Notes: generated by a model from the sequence alone, not told the origin. Positions 35,041 through 44,828 are shown, numbered from the stretch's first letter. The stretch: DNA of 64,000 bases from Inia geoffrensis (GCA_036417435.1 CM070899.1:155687494-155751493), one strand, 5' to 3'. Made by a program: numbers and translations.

Positions 35041-36119
35041 GAAGCCCTGATTCAAGCTGCTGCAGGCCGAGGCCACCTGAGATCAAGATCAGGTGCCACA
35101 GGTTACCAGCAAGTCGAGGAGACAGCCTTTCTCAGGATCCAGAAAGGGTTCCTGGAGGGAGATGGGTTTGGGTAAAATGTTGGCAAGTGAACACGCGGCG
35201 CCTTCCGGGGAGGGCTCTCCTGGCAGGAGGCGCAGCGTGAGCGAATGTTTGGGGGCGGGGAGACCTGAGGTGCGACGGGGGATGAGACTAGGCACGTTAA
35301 GGCAGTGTGGGTATCACAGTCCAGGCCTGGAGGCCAGGCTGGTATGTCCAACTGCGCCTTATTCAGGTGCGATGCTAGTGTCCTAGGTCACAAAGGCCAG
35401 GCATAAACCCAGACTAGCCCAGCTCTTCCTGAAAACAGCTTTACTCATCACCACCACCACTACTACCACTGTCACCACTGAAGGCATCTGAGCAGAGAGA
35501 AGGGACCTGTCTTAAATCTCACTGGGTTCCACTCTTTCATCTGGCTTCTAGGTCAGCTGGGATCCAGAGAGGGAATCCAAGAGCCGACACCAGAGCGAAC
35601 TCAGGATTCCCAGCCAACCTCACAAACCAACCTCAATATTCCTCACAAACTCGATCCCACTCTAAGGTGTCACGTCAGGGCCATTCAAGTACTTTTGCTT
35701 AAATCCAGAGTTCAGGGGCTGACTCCGAACTGACATAGCCTCCTCCGTGCTTTTGCAAAAACAAGCCACTTCCCTTTATCAACATTTGTCCCTCACCCCG
35801 ACCACTGGTGGCTAGAACCCAAAGAACACAAGCGAGGGGCCCAGGCCTGGCGCTCTCCAGGATGTCCTTGTGGCTGCTGCCCGCTGCCCGCCGAGCCCTG
35901 TGACCTGCCGGCTCTAGGGAGTGGTTGCTTTGGCTTTGCCTCCTGCCTGAGGAATGAGGTGGCTGCTCTCAGAGCGAGGGTTACTTAAGCCAGATACCAG
36001 GGTGGGGTCGATGTTAAATTCCTTCTTTTTCTTTTAAAATCTCAGGGGTGCTGTCAGATGGTGAGGCCGGTGTGGGGATTTGGTGATGGGGATGGATGCT
36101 TTGGCAGGAGGCAGGCTCC

Positions 36120-36265
36120 AGCCCTAGCCCTGTTATTGCTTTGCTGTGTGACTCGGGGCAGGTGACTGAACCTCTCTGGGTCCTCGTTTCCACTGCAAAA
36201 ACGTGGGCGTGAAAATATACTGTGAAGGATTGAGGATCATATAGGATAATGTATGACAAAGGGTC
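36120..36265 (+). mobile_element. MIR SINE fragment
   Basis: GCTGTGTGACTCGGGGCAGG, TGAACCTCTCTGGGTCCTCG and a diverged remainder match MIR. Confidence 0.65.
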
Positions 36266-36539
36266 TGGCTGGTTACCAACAGTGACTGGGGGGGTGTGTG
36301 TCCCATCACTGTTAGAGCTTCATTTCCATATGAAAATGAAGCCAACCCAGTCCAAAGAGGACGATGCTAGACCACACAGTTTATAATAATTTCCACATAT
36401 TTAGCAAAGATGGCATAAGAGATATACTATAGCAGTGTTTATTGAATGTTTAACCATTCTGATTTCACATTTTTTCCTAACTGAAAGTCACCTGCTGTGG
36501 GTGATGGTCCATTTAGACTACTTTATTAAGAGCAGCCAC

Positions 36540-37330
36540 ATGCAAACACCATAGCCAGTGGTGGAGATGATGGTGAAAAGCACAGATGTGGAACGTGCCC
36601 ACAGGGAGCTTATGTTTTAGTAGAGGAGACGGAAGACAGAAAAAAAAAAAAAGGAAATCAATGGACAAAGAAAACAACTGAAAACTGGAATAGTTGCTGT
36701 GGAGGAAAAACGAGGGGCCAAGAAGGAGGTTAGGGGCTCTTTCTCAGCTAGGGTAGTCACTGATGGGGTCTCTGAGGTGACAGGAGTTAAAACCTAAAAG
36801 CTAAGAGGTGTCAGTCACGTGAAGAGTGAGGGTCAGAGGAGACACGTGCAAAGTCCCTGAGGTGGGAGAAAGCATAATGTGTTCAAGGAACCAAAAGGAG
36901 GCCAGGGTGGCCCATGTGTAGTGAACACATGCGGATGAGACACGCAGGGTGAGGTTCCTGCAGCCGTGGTGAGTAAGGGGCTTGGACCTGCTTCTAGGTG
37001 CACGGGAAAGCCGTCAGCACTTTTTAGGTAAAGATGTGGCAAAATCTAATTTACGTTTTCAGAATGGTTTGGCCCGGGACAAGAGTAAAAGCAGGGAGAC
37101 CAGCCAGGGGGCTGTTGCAAAAGTCAAAATGAGAGATAGGGACGGGTGGCCTAGGCAAGGTCAGTAGGAGCGAAGAGAAGGAGAAGGGGGCGGGTTACGG
37201 GTGTCTCTTGAGGTGTAACAGGGGCACTCGCTGGGCTGGATGTGTGGAGGGAGATCAAGGGAGGAGTGAAGACTGTTTCTTGGTTTCTGGCCTTGCAACC
37301 AGAAAGACAGTGGTGCAAGGGAGATTGTGG
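36540..37330 (+). repeat. Ancient dispersed mammalian repeat, same type as 3090-3930
   Basis: CACAGGGAGCTTATGTTTTA, ACGTGCAAAGTCCCTGAGG, GGCAAAATCTAATTTACG and GGAGACCAGCCAGGGGGCTG follow the same layout. Family not assigned. Confidence 0.45.
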
Positions 37331-37460
37331 GCTGTGAGAAGAGAATCGAGCAGCCTATGTTTGAAGGTTAAAGGGCATTCAAGTGCAAGGGTGGGGTAGG
37401 TGCCTATATCCGCAGGTGATGGTCTGGACTGAAGTCATCCAGTGGATAAAATCGCCTGAG

Positions 37461-38106
37461 AGAGTCTGTTTCTGTTTTGTAAATAAGTTCATTTATATCA
37501 TTAAAAAAAATTAGATTCTGCCTATGAATGATATCATACAGTGTTGTCCTATTTACAAAGCAGAAACAGACTCACAGATTTTGAAAACAAACTTATGGTG
37601 ACTAAAGGGGAAACACTGGGGGGGGGGAAGGATAAATTAGGAGCTTGGGATTAACATACGCACACTACTGTATATAAAATAGATAACCAACAAGAACCTA
37701 CTATAGGGCTTCCCTGGTGGCGCAGTGGTTGAGAGTCCGCCTGCCGATGCAGGGGACGCGGGTTTGTGGCCTGGTCCGGGAAGATCCCACATGCCGCGGA
37801 GCGGCTGGGCCTGTGAGCCATGGCCGCTGAGCCTGTGCGTCTGGAGCCTGTGCTCCACGTGGGGTAGGCCACAGTAGTGAGAGGCCCGTGTATCGCAAAA
37901 AAAAAAAAAAAAGAAAAAAAAAAAAGAACCTACTATATAGCACAGGGAACTCTACTCAGTATTCTGTAATAACCTATATAGGAAAAGAATCTGAAAAAGA
38001 ATGGATACATGTATATGTATAACTGAATCACTTTGCTGTACACCTGAAACTAACACAACATTGTAAATCAACTATACTCCAGTGACATTTTTTTTAATGA
38101 AAAAAG
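37461..38106 (+). mobile_element. 5'-inverted (twin-primed) L1 3' end, with SINE insertion
   Basis: From about 37461 to 37545 the sequence is the reverse complement of L1 (TTTGTAAATAAGTTCATTTA, CATTAAAAAAAATTAGATTC). After about 37548 it switches to sense with ATTTACAAAGCAGAAACAGA and runs to the L1 end, GTAAATCAACTATACTCCAG plus tail. AAATCGCCTG with similar neighbours occurs at both ends (about 37449 and 38107) as the target-site duplication. A CHR SINE sits inside at 37706-37923. Confidence 0.85.
37706..37923 (+). mobile_element. Young CHR-family SINE inside an L1
   Basis: A full head, body and poly-A are present. Perfect 14-bp duplications AAGAACCTACTATA at 37692-37705 and 37924-37937 mark the insertion in L1 sequence. 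Confidence 0.98.
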
Positions 38107-38639
38107 AAATCGCCTGGGGGATATTAGAGAGAAGGAGAGAAGGTCAGTGATGGAGCCCTAGAGCATCATGGCTTGGAGAGGCAGGCAGAAGAGGGACCAC
38201 AAAGCAGTCTGACAGGTGGAAAGAAAACCAGGAGCTGGTGATGTTTGGAAAGAACAGAGCGGAGCGCGCAGGAGGGGTTACGCGATCTGCGTGCACCAGG
38301 GGCGTGTAATTGGAGCACCAGATCTATTTGTGCAGACATACCCAGGCCTTTAATAGGAGAGCTCAGCTGTCAGAGGCCCTCATTCCGAAACACTTGTCAA
38401 GCAGAATGTCAAGGACTTATTCTCTCAGATGAATGACGAACTATTGTTCCCTCTTAAAAAGTCATTTAAAGGCCCCTCTGCTGTAACATTAACTGTCCTT
38501 TTCTTTGCGGGGGCTGACGCGAGTCGCCGGAGCCCTCTGAGAAACTGGCTCTCTCTCTCTCCTCCCAGGTGGGCTCAGGAGGTGGCAGGTCCTCAGTGAG
38601 AAGCCTGCCCGGAGGTGCTCTTCCTTCACTGAGCTTCAC

Positions 38640-38775
38640 TTGACTCACCTGTAGCATGAAGATAATAATGCCCATCTCCTGGGACTGTCGTGAAGATTCA
38701 GGAAAGCAGTGTGTGCGAAGGGGATTTCCATAGTGCCTGGCACATAGTAGGTGCTCAATAAACAGCAGCTGATCA
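38640..38775 (+). mobile_element. MIR SINE fragment
   Basis: GATAATAATGCCCATCTCCT, GTGCCTGGCACATAGTAGG and TGCTCAATAAACAGCAGCTG are the MIR 3' end. Confidence 0.85.
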
Positions 38776-38799
38776 TAATGATGCTCGGGATGCAGTCAG

Positions 38800-39530
38800 T
38801 CGTCTGGCCTTCAGACCCTCACGGTCATCCTCACTCCTTCTCTCTCCTTCACTGTCTCTATCCAAAGCATCACTAACCCCACAACCGCCTCCTCTGCTGC
38901 TCCTAGCCCATTTCAGGTCTCACCACCTCTCACCTGGGCAACTGAAACAGGCTCCCAATTTGTCCTTTGTTCCAGTTATTTCGTACCCTTGTCTCTTCCG
39001 CATACCTGGGCTGCCAAAATTGCTTTTCAAAAACACTGCTCCACTTCAAATCCTCAAGGGAATCCGCACTTAAATGACTCAGGAGAGAATTTAAGCACCT
39101 TGCAATGGCACATGAGGCCCTTCAGAATTTGGCCTCACCGGCCTCATCTTTGACCACTACCCGCCTCCTCCCCACAAGCCGGACAGTGTCACTCCAGCCG
39201 TGAGGAACTACTCACAACTCTCCCAAAAAGCCATGCTCTTTTGCATCTCAGGGGCTGGCCCCTCAGTCTAGAATGTCATTTCTTCTCTGCTCATCTTTTA
39301 AGACCCATCCCAATTGTTGCCTCCCCTCGGAGACTGTTCCGGCCTCTTCCCCACACTGTCAACCTCTCCCTCCTCTGCTCTTCTCCCATGAACAGAAATT
39401 CCTTCCTGATGGTCTGCCGTCCCCCCTGGACTGTGAGCCCCTTCACGGCAGGGGCCCTGACTGATGCCTTCGGTGGGACCCTGCTGGCCTGTCTGGCACA
39501 TCGAAGGACTGCATCCGTGTGTAGCTGGCT
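38800..39530 (+). mobile_element. L2 LINE 3' region
   Basis: The order CTCACCACCTCTCACCTGGG, GGCACATGAGGCCCTTCAGA, CATCTTTTAAGACCCATCCC and TGGACTGTGAGCCCCTTCAC to GTCTGGCACATCG is typical L2. The block ends about 35 bp from the exon at 39564-39638. Confidence 0.75.
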
Positions 39531-39563
39531 TCTATGTCACCTGTAAATGAGCACTGGTGGTAC

Positions 39564-39638
39564 CTGCTGAAAGCTCTCCCGCAGATGGCTCTGGTCCTCA
39601 GAGTGGCAGAATTCCAAAATGTCCTTTCCTAGAAGATC
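39564..39638 (-). CDS. ARNT2: ARNT2 coding exon, central PAS-B (exon 11 in a 19-exon model)
   Basis: This 75-bp exon encodes exactly 25 codons (about residues 364-388), [20 protein letters not shown] followed by ESFQQ. It forms the helices in the middle of PAS-B. The acceptor is CTTTATTTAG and the donor GTACCACC. Both ends are phase 0, so skipping it would remove 25 residues without a frameshift. The serine in CHSEDQ stands where I recall proline in both ARNT2 and ARNT of other mammals (CHPEDQ). The codon is TCT. Confidence 0.96.
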
Positions 39639-40562
39639 CTAAATAAAGAGACAAGCTTTAATAATCTCCAATCCCACGTTTCATTTTTTTATATCTCACT
39701 GTTAGACAAGAGCGTTCACATACACCCCCTTCAACCATTTAGCTCACATCATCATTAGGGGAAAAAATGTGGATGCAAAATTTCTCTTTGAGCAATCATG
39801 GAGCTGGCGTCTGGTACGCTATCCTCAGTCCTTTCGGCATGTTAAACATCGACTTCTAATTTTGCTAAGGCATTAGACAGCTTCAAAATGCAATTTTATT
39901 TTTGTTTGCCTTGGACAGGCAAACTGCACAGGCAAACTGTAATAAACATATTTTAATAAACAAAAAGAATGCAAATGATAGCATGAGGACAGATGTGTTT
40001 CCTATGAAAGCTGGAATTGTTTAAATGGGGAAACTGCAGCTCTCTCGTGCCTGGAGAAATGCTGTTATCATAAAATAACTGTACTTGCTAAAAGCCTGTT
40101 TACTACCTACCTTTGCTCCTCTATGTTTTGTTCAAAGGACCCAGCATTAACCCCAAACAAAAGTGTTTTGCAATGAAACCAACTATAAAAAGATAAACGG
40201 TCAAAAGGCAAATGCATTGTAGGAAAGTGGTCCAGTTGGAAGTGCCTTAAATGGCAAAGGATTTAAACTAAGTCATCGATCAGAACCCAAATCCGCAAAT
40301 GGCCTCAGTGGGAGCGGACACTGACAGTGGAAAGGAAGTCTTACTTGTGTGTCAAAAAGCATCTAGATGCCCATGGAAGGTGCTGGTGGATAAATGGATC
40401 TGGCTGGAAACAGACGGCCATCAGAGGTTATGGTGATTTTGGAAACAGATTAATTTTCCCCATCATTCCAACCCAAAATCTGAAGTTTGCATCAACATAG
40501 AGATGTAGAATTATATGAATGGTTCCAATATTTCAATTTGGTCTGTTCTAAAATATATATGT

Positions 40563-41035
40563 GGGCTTCCCTGGTGGCTGATAAGGAAACTGGGGCTCAG
40601 AAATGTAAAGAAAGTGGTCCACTCTTCCGGTTAGTCCAGGGTGTGGCCAAGGCAGTTTGAAACATTTTAGACTCATTGTCCTCATGACCTGGAAGGATCT
40701 GTGAAATTAAATCTACATGGGGGACTTCCCTGGTGGCGCAGTGGTTAAGAATCCGCCTGCCAATGCAGGGGACACGGGTTCGAGCCCTGGTCCGGGAAGA
40801 TCCCACATGCCACGGAGCAACTAAGCCTGTGAGCCATAACTACTGAGCCTGTGTGCCACAACTACTGAAGCCCACGGGCATAGAGCCTGTGCTCTGCAAC
40901 AAGAGAAGCCACCGCAATGAGCCCGCGCACTGCAACAAAGAGTAGCCTAGCCCCCCGCTTACCACAACTAGAGAAAGCCTGTGTGCAGCAACAAACACCC
41001 AATTCAGCCAAAAATAAAATAAATAAAATAAAAAA
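40563..41035 (+). mobile_element. CHR-family SINE split by inserted inverted sequence
   Basis: The first 15 bases of the head (GGGCTTCCCTGGTGG, 40563-40577) are cut off. About 147 bp of foreign sequence follows (40578-40724), then a complete second head from about 40725 and the usual body and A/T tail. Similar AAAATATATAT tracts lie before 40563 and after 41040, consistent with one original insertion. Confidence 0.85.
40578..40802 (+). repeat. Inverted duplication, derived arm
   Basis: This segment is the reverse complement of 42838-43062 over 225 bp, without gaps and with mismatches only at 40711 and 40714. It begins abruptly inside a SINE head, so it is the copied arm. After 40802 the match falls to ordinary SINE-to-SINE similarity. 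Confidence 0.98.
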
Positions 41036-41094
41036 ATTTATTAAAAAATATATATATATAATTAAAATACCCATATCAACATATCCCAAACTTT

Positions 41095-41640
41095 GTTCTT
41101 TTTTTCCTTTCTTTTTTGTTCAAATGCTTTTTATTTTGAAAATTTAAATCTACAGAAAAGTTGAAAGGGTGGTATAATAAACACCTGTGTGTCATTTAGC
41201 TTGATTCATCAATTGTCAATATTTTGCCACATTTGCATTTTTCTCTTTCTTTCATATATATGTAAACATAAATATATAAGTGAAACATAAAATATACAGA
41301 AACGAAATACCTTTCGTATACACATACATTTTAAAATTTTTTGTTGAATCATTTGAAAATAATTAGCAGAAATCATGACACTTCTCCCTGAAATAAGTAT
41401 CTCATAAAAATGACACCGTCTCACAAATCCATAATATACCATATTATGCCTAAAAAAAAAATCAATAGTTATTTGATAAAATCACCCATTATTCCATACA
41501 TATTAACATTTCCTCCCAAATGTCCTTTGTAAGTCTTCAGGCTGAGGACCCAATTAAGGCTCTTACATTACATATTATTCTTTTCTCTCTTTGGTTTATC
41601 TTAATTTGGAATAATCTCTCCTGCCTTTTGCTGTTTCGCA
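41095..41640. mobile_element. Old LINE-like sequence, family uncertain
   Basis: CTACAGAAAAGTTGAAAGGG, ACACCTGTGTGTCATTTAGC, TTGCCACATTTGCATTT and AGGACCCAATTAAGGCTC resemble a common old mammalian repeat block that I cannot name. Confidence 0.4.
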
Positions 41641-42133
41641 TGACTTCTGTGTTTCTCATGGACTTTTTTTAAAGAAAGGCCTTGAAAATGTGCCCCCTGT
41701 AAAAAGAGGTTCCAAATACATTTGAGAAACAATCAGTCAGACAAAATTAATTGAACATCTTTAAGACTTTTCAGCATCTTTCACACTAATATACTTTTAA
41801 AGTTTCTAAGGAGATTTTCTGTTTGGTGTTAATCAAACTTAATTGATCAGAGAGCCTCTTTTTCATAGAGCATCTTAACTCTAGTTTGAGAAAAATCATT
41901 TAGATTAAACGAAATGGTTAGGACAAAAAAATGGAGAGTTAATTTTAAGCAGTGCAGTGGCATACAATGTTCTTTTTTGCTTTGGAAGGACATTACTGTA
42001 CTCAGGTAGGGAGATGGATTTTTATCCTGTGTTTCCCTATATTGTGATGTACAATATGTCGAAAAAATGAAGTAGGTGCATTTTAAGTAAAACTAAATCT
42101 CTAGCTGACTGCCATGAGCTCAAAACCACCTAC

Positions 42134-42268
42134 CTGGGGTTGGTAGCCAATCACACTGATGCATCTTGGGTCCACAAATGTGATGATCCCGTCAGAGTTA
42201 TGCCGGGATAAGAATTCCGTTGGCACCGACATCCCGCTCATGTCCATGCACACAGGAGAGCTGGTCAC
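42134..42268 (-). CDS. ARNT2: ARNT2 coding exon, start of PAS-B (exon 10 in a 19-exon model)
   Basis: This 135-bp exon encodes exactly 45 codons (about residues 319-363): [33 protein letters not shown] and [12 protein letters not shown]. It supplies the first strands and helix of PAS-B. The acceptor is TTCTCCATCCAG and the donor GTAGGTGG. Both borders are phase 0, so loss or circularisation would keep the frame of the linear mRNA. Arms of a 225-bp inverted duplication lie in the introns on each side. MDMSG is read here for remembered human MDMNG. Confidence 0.97.
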
Positions 42269-42343
42269 CTGGATGGAGAAATCCACAGGGAGGTGGTGAT
42301 GGAGACTGAGTTAGAGAATGGGAACAATCCATGTGGATTTTTT

Positions 42344-42551
42344 TTTTTTTTTTTTTTTTGCGGTACGCGGGCCTCTCACTGTTGTGGCCTCTCCCCTTGC
42401 AGAGCACAGGCTCCGGACGCGCAGGCTCAGCAGCCATGGCTCACGGGCCCAGCCGCTCCGCGGCATGCGGGATCCTCCCAGACCGGGGCATGAACCCGTG
42501 TCCCCTGCATCGGCAGGCGGACTCCCAACCACTGTGCCACCAGGGAAGCCC
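42344..42551 (-). mobile_element. Young CHR-family SINE, short form
   Basis: A T-run, GCGGGCCTCTCACTGTTGTG and GCCACCAGGGAAGCCC are present. TCCATGTGGATTTTT flanks it at about 42328-42342 and 42552-42566. Confidence 0.97.
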
Positions 42552-42566
42552 TCCATGTGGATTTTT

Positions 42567-42919
42567 AAAATAATTAATTAATTAATTAATTTTATTTTTG
42601 GCTGCGTTGGGTTTTCGTTGCTGCGTGCAGGCTCTCTAGTTGTGGTGAGCCAGGGCTACTCTTCGTTGTGGTGGTGCGCAGGCTTATTACGGTGGCTTCT
42701 CTTGTTGCGGAGTACAGGCTCTAGGTGCGCGGGCTTCAGTAGTTGTGGCATGTGGGCTCAACACTTGTGGCTCGCGGGCTCTAGAGTGCAGGCTCAGTAG
42801 TTGTGGCGCACGGGCTTAGTTGCTCCGCGGCATGTGTGATCTTCCCGGACCAGGGCTCGAACCCGTGTCCCCTGCATTGGCAGGCGGATTCTTAACCACT
42901 GCGCCACCAGGGAAGTCCC
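42567..42919 (-). mobile_element. CHR-family SINE, long form
   Basis: An ATTA-rich tail, TTTTTGGCTGCGTTGGGTTT, repeated CAGTAGTTGTGG blocks and the reverse head GCGCCACCAGGGAAGTCCC are present. CCATGTGGA lies before it and again at 42920-42928. Its head is part of the duplicated arm 42838-43062. Confidence 0.97.
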
Positions 42920-43062
42920 CCATGTGGACTTAATTTCACAGATCCTTCCAGGTCATGAGGACAATGAGTCTAAAATGTTTCAAACTGCCTTGGCCACACC
43001 CTGGACTAACCGGAAGAGTGGACCACTTTCTTTACATTTCTGAGCCCCAGTTTCCTTATCAG
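42838..43062 (+). repeat. Inverted duplication, source arm
   Basis: This arm contains the SINE head (to 42919) and 143 bp of flanking DNA that runs on smoothly into a MIR. That continuity marks it as the source of the inverted copy at 40578-40802. Confidence 0.98.
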
Positions 43063-43175
43063 TCTCTTGGAATTAGGAAGCTATAACCTCATAGGGTGGT
43101 TGTGAGATTCAGAGAGACACTGCACGTCAAACCCTGGTACACAGCTGGTGCTCAGAAATGTTAATACCCTTCCCT
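43000..43175 (+). mobile_element. MIR SINE
   Basis: TTTCTGAGCCCCAGTTTCCT, CCTCATAGGGTGGTTGTGAG and CTGGTACACAGCTGGTGCTC read in MIR order. The inverted duplication ends within it at 43062. Confidence 0.75.
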
Positions 43176-43530
43176 TCCCCCACCTTCCCGTTACTAAGGA
43201 TGGGAAATGAGTCTAAGGAACTGGTCGAAATATTTGGAAAGCCTGTATTTGTGAACTGAATTTACCCAGTATTCTTTCTTCCCCATTTTCAAGGAATAAC
43301 CAGTGCTTATCATATGTGAATGGAATAGCTTATCCATCTATCTGAAAATGGTAAGACTTAGGAAACCAGGGATGTGAAAGGTCAGTGTCCTCTGAACTAT
43401 ATTTGTCATGGCCCCTTCATCAGTATGGAGAAGGCCCTCGACGCCACAAGGAGAAAGACTGAGTGGCTACTGTGTGTGTCAGGCATGAAGCCAGTGGACT
43501 TTATATACATTATTCAGCATATCTAATTCT

Positions 43531-43739
43531 TTTTTTTTTTTTTTTTTTGTGGTATGCGGGCCTCTCACTGTTGTGGCCTCTCCCATTGTGGAGCACAGGC
43601 TCTGGACGCACAGGCTCAGCTGCCATTGCTCACGGGCCTAGCTGCTCCACGGCATGTGGGATCTTCCCAAACCGGGGCACGAACCCGTGTCCCCTGCATC
43701 GGCAGGCGGACTCGCAACCACTGAGCCACCAGGGAAGCC
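43531..43739 (-). mobile_element. Young CHR-family SINE, short form
   Basis: A perfect 16-bp duplication, CAGCATATCTAATTCT, lies at 43515-43530 and 43740-43755 around a full-length reverse copy. Confidence 0.98.
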
Positions 43740-43779
43740 CAGCATATCTAATTCTCAAAAGATTAAAAAGACACATGTT

Positions 43780-44130
43780 TTGCCCTTGAGGAGCTTGCAA
43801 GGAAGGGGACTGCCCTCAACTAACTATACGAAAACAGACAGTGAAGAACTGACATATAAACGTTAACGCCAGGCGTGTAGGGAGGAGGGGGTGATCCATC
43901 CTGACTAAGCAGATAAAGGCATCATTTCACTGGATCTTGAAGGATGAGGAAATAGGAAGTAAACAAGAGGAGAAGGAGTTGTAAAAGGAGAAGAAAGGAA
44001 GCAAGGAAATACCAGGCAGAAGGAACAGCCCGTGGACACCTGCAACGGTGGGGAAGTGCACGGTGGGCTTGTGGAAAGGGTAAGCTGTGGTTTGGGAACA
44101 GGGCATGAGCGGGGAGGGAGGAGGTGGGGT
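43780..44130 (+). repeat. Ancient dispersed mammalian repeat, same type as 3090-3930
   Basis: CCCTTGAGGAGCTTGC, GGATCTTGAAGGATGAGG and AGAAGGAACAGCCCGTGGAC follow the layout of the other copies. Family not assigned. Confidence 0.4.
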
Positions 44131-44300
44131 TGTAAGATGAGTGAGTGCTTTATCCTGCAGACGATGGGGCAACATTCAAGGGGATTAAACAGGGGTGTGA
44201 AACAACAAAGTCCTACTGTGTAGCACCAGGAACTATATTCAGTATTTTGTCATAACCTATAACGGAAAAGAATCTGAAAAAGATATATCTGTCTATGCAA

Positions 44301-44365
44301 TGGGTTGGCCAAAACGTTCGCTCGTGTTTTTCCAAAAAACGTGAACGAACGTTTTGGCCAACCCA
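44301..44365. mobile_element. Mariner-type palindromic mini-element (hairpin)
   Basis: Twenty-base perfect inverted ends, TGGGTTGGCCAAAACGTTCG at 44301-44320 and its complement at 44346-44365, enclose a nearly complementary centre, so either transcript folds into a hairpin. The sequence is of the TGGGTTGGCCAAAA type, a mariner-related miniature element common in artiodactyls. It replaces part of the L1 end. Confidence 0.8.
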
Positions 44366-44390
44366 ATATCTACGTGCCTATGTGTCAATC

Positions 44391-44455
44391 TATGTATCTG
44401 TCTATCTATCTATCTGTTTATCTATCTATATTTCTATTTATCTTTCTCTATATAT
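44391..44455 (+). repeat. Imperfect TATC microsatellite
   Basis: Runs of CTAT/CTGT tetramers (TCTATCTATCTATCTGTTTA) follow the palindrome directly. Confidence 0.9.
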
Positions 44456-44828
44456 GTGAATCGCTTTGCTGTACACCTGAAACCAACATGATATTGTAAA
44501 TCAACTATACTTCAATAAAAAATATTTTAAAAACCCGGGTGTGATGTGAGCAGAGCTCAACTTTGCAGTAACTGGCGCACATGTGGGGACGGACTGACTC
44601 AGGCCCTCAGTGACGCGAGGACAGCTTGCTTCTGCTGCCCCCAGCTCCGAGTCCCTGCCCCCTTCTTCTCCCAGATTCAGCCTCAACATTCTCCCACAGA
44701 GGGAGACACAGAACCCAACGATACTGAGGACACAGGAGGTCGAAAAAGGCATCCAAACCTACAGGCTCTTGCTCTTTGCAATAATAAGCCTTCCCTGGAG
44801 ATCAAAAAGGCTGTGAGCTTTTTCTTAC

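Larger units (their letters stand above)
32240..39563 (-). other. ARNT2: ARNT2 intron 11 (7.3 kb)
   Basis: Contents are a short SINE (32787), MIR copies, a decayed tRNA(Glu)-like SINE (34960), ancient repeat (36540-37330), a 5'-inverted L1 carrying a SINE (37461-38106) and an L2 tract (38800-39530). About 33130-34140, 34330-34950 and 35050-36110 hold nothing I can name. Confidence 0.8.
39639..42133 (-). other. ARNT2: ARNT2 intron 10 (2.5 kb)
   Basis: The first 920 bp show nothing I can name. The middle holds a chimeric SINE with one arm of an inverted duplication (40563-41035). The rest (41095-41640) is old LINE-like sequence, then AT-rich unassigned DNA to the exon. Confidence 0.85.
44200..44530 (+). 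mobile_element. L1 3' end fragment
   Basis: ACTGTGTAGCACCAGGAACT, CATAACCTATAACGGAAAAG, TTTGCTGTACACCTGAAACC and TAAATCAACTATACTTCAAT give the artiodactyl L1 3' end. A related GGGTGTGA motif lies on each side. A mariner-type palindrome and a TATC microsatellite (about 44391-44455) interrupt it. Confidence 0.85.
42269..44828 (-). other. ARNT2: ARNT2 intron 9 (2.6 kb)
   Basis: Contents are two SINEs sharing one target site (42344-42919), MIR with the source arm of the inverted duplication, another young SINE (43531-43739), ancient repeat (about 43780-44130) and an L1 end with a mariner-type palindrome (44200-44530). About 43180-43510 and 44540-44828 hold nothing I can name. Confidence 0.85.

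Noticed and set aside
42293..42581. Several open frames with repeated MAHGPSRSAACGI-like peptides here and at many other places
   Set aside because: They are chance translations of CHR SINEs and recur wherever a SINE lies.
44391..44455. A regulatory array of TATC repeats
   Set aside because: An ordinary imperfect microsatellite next to a transposon tail.
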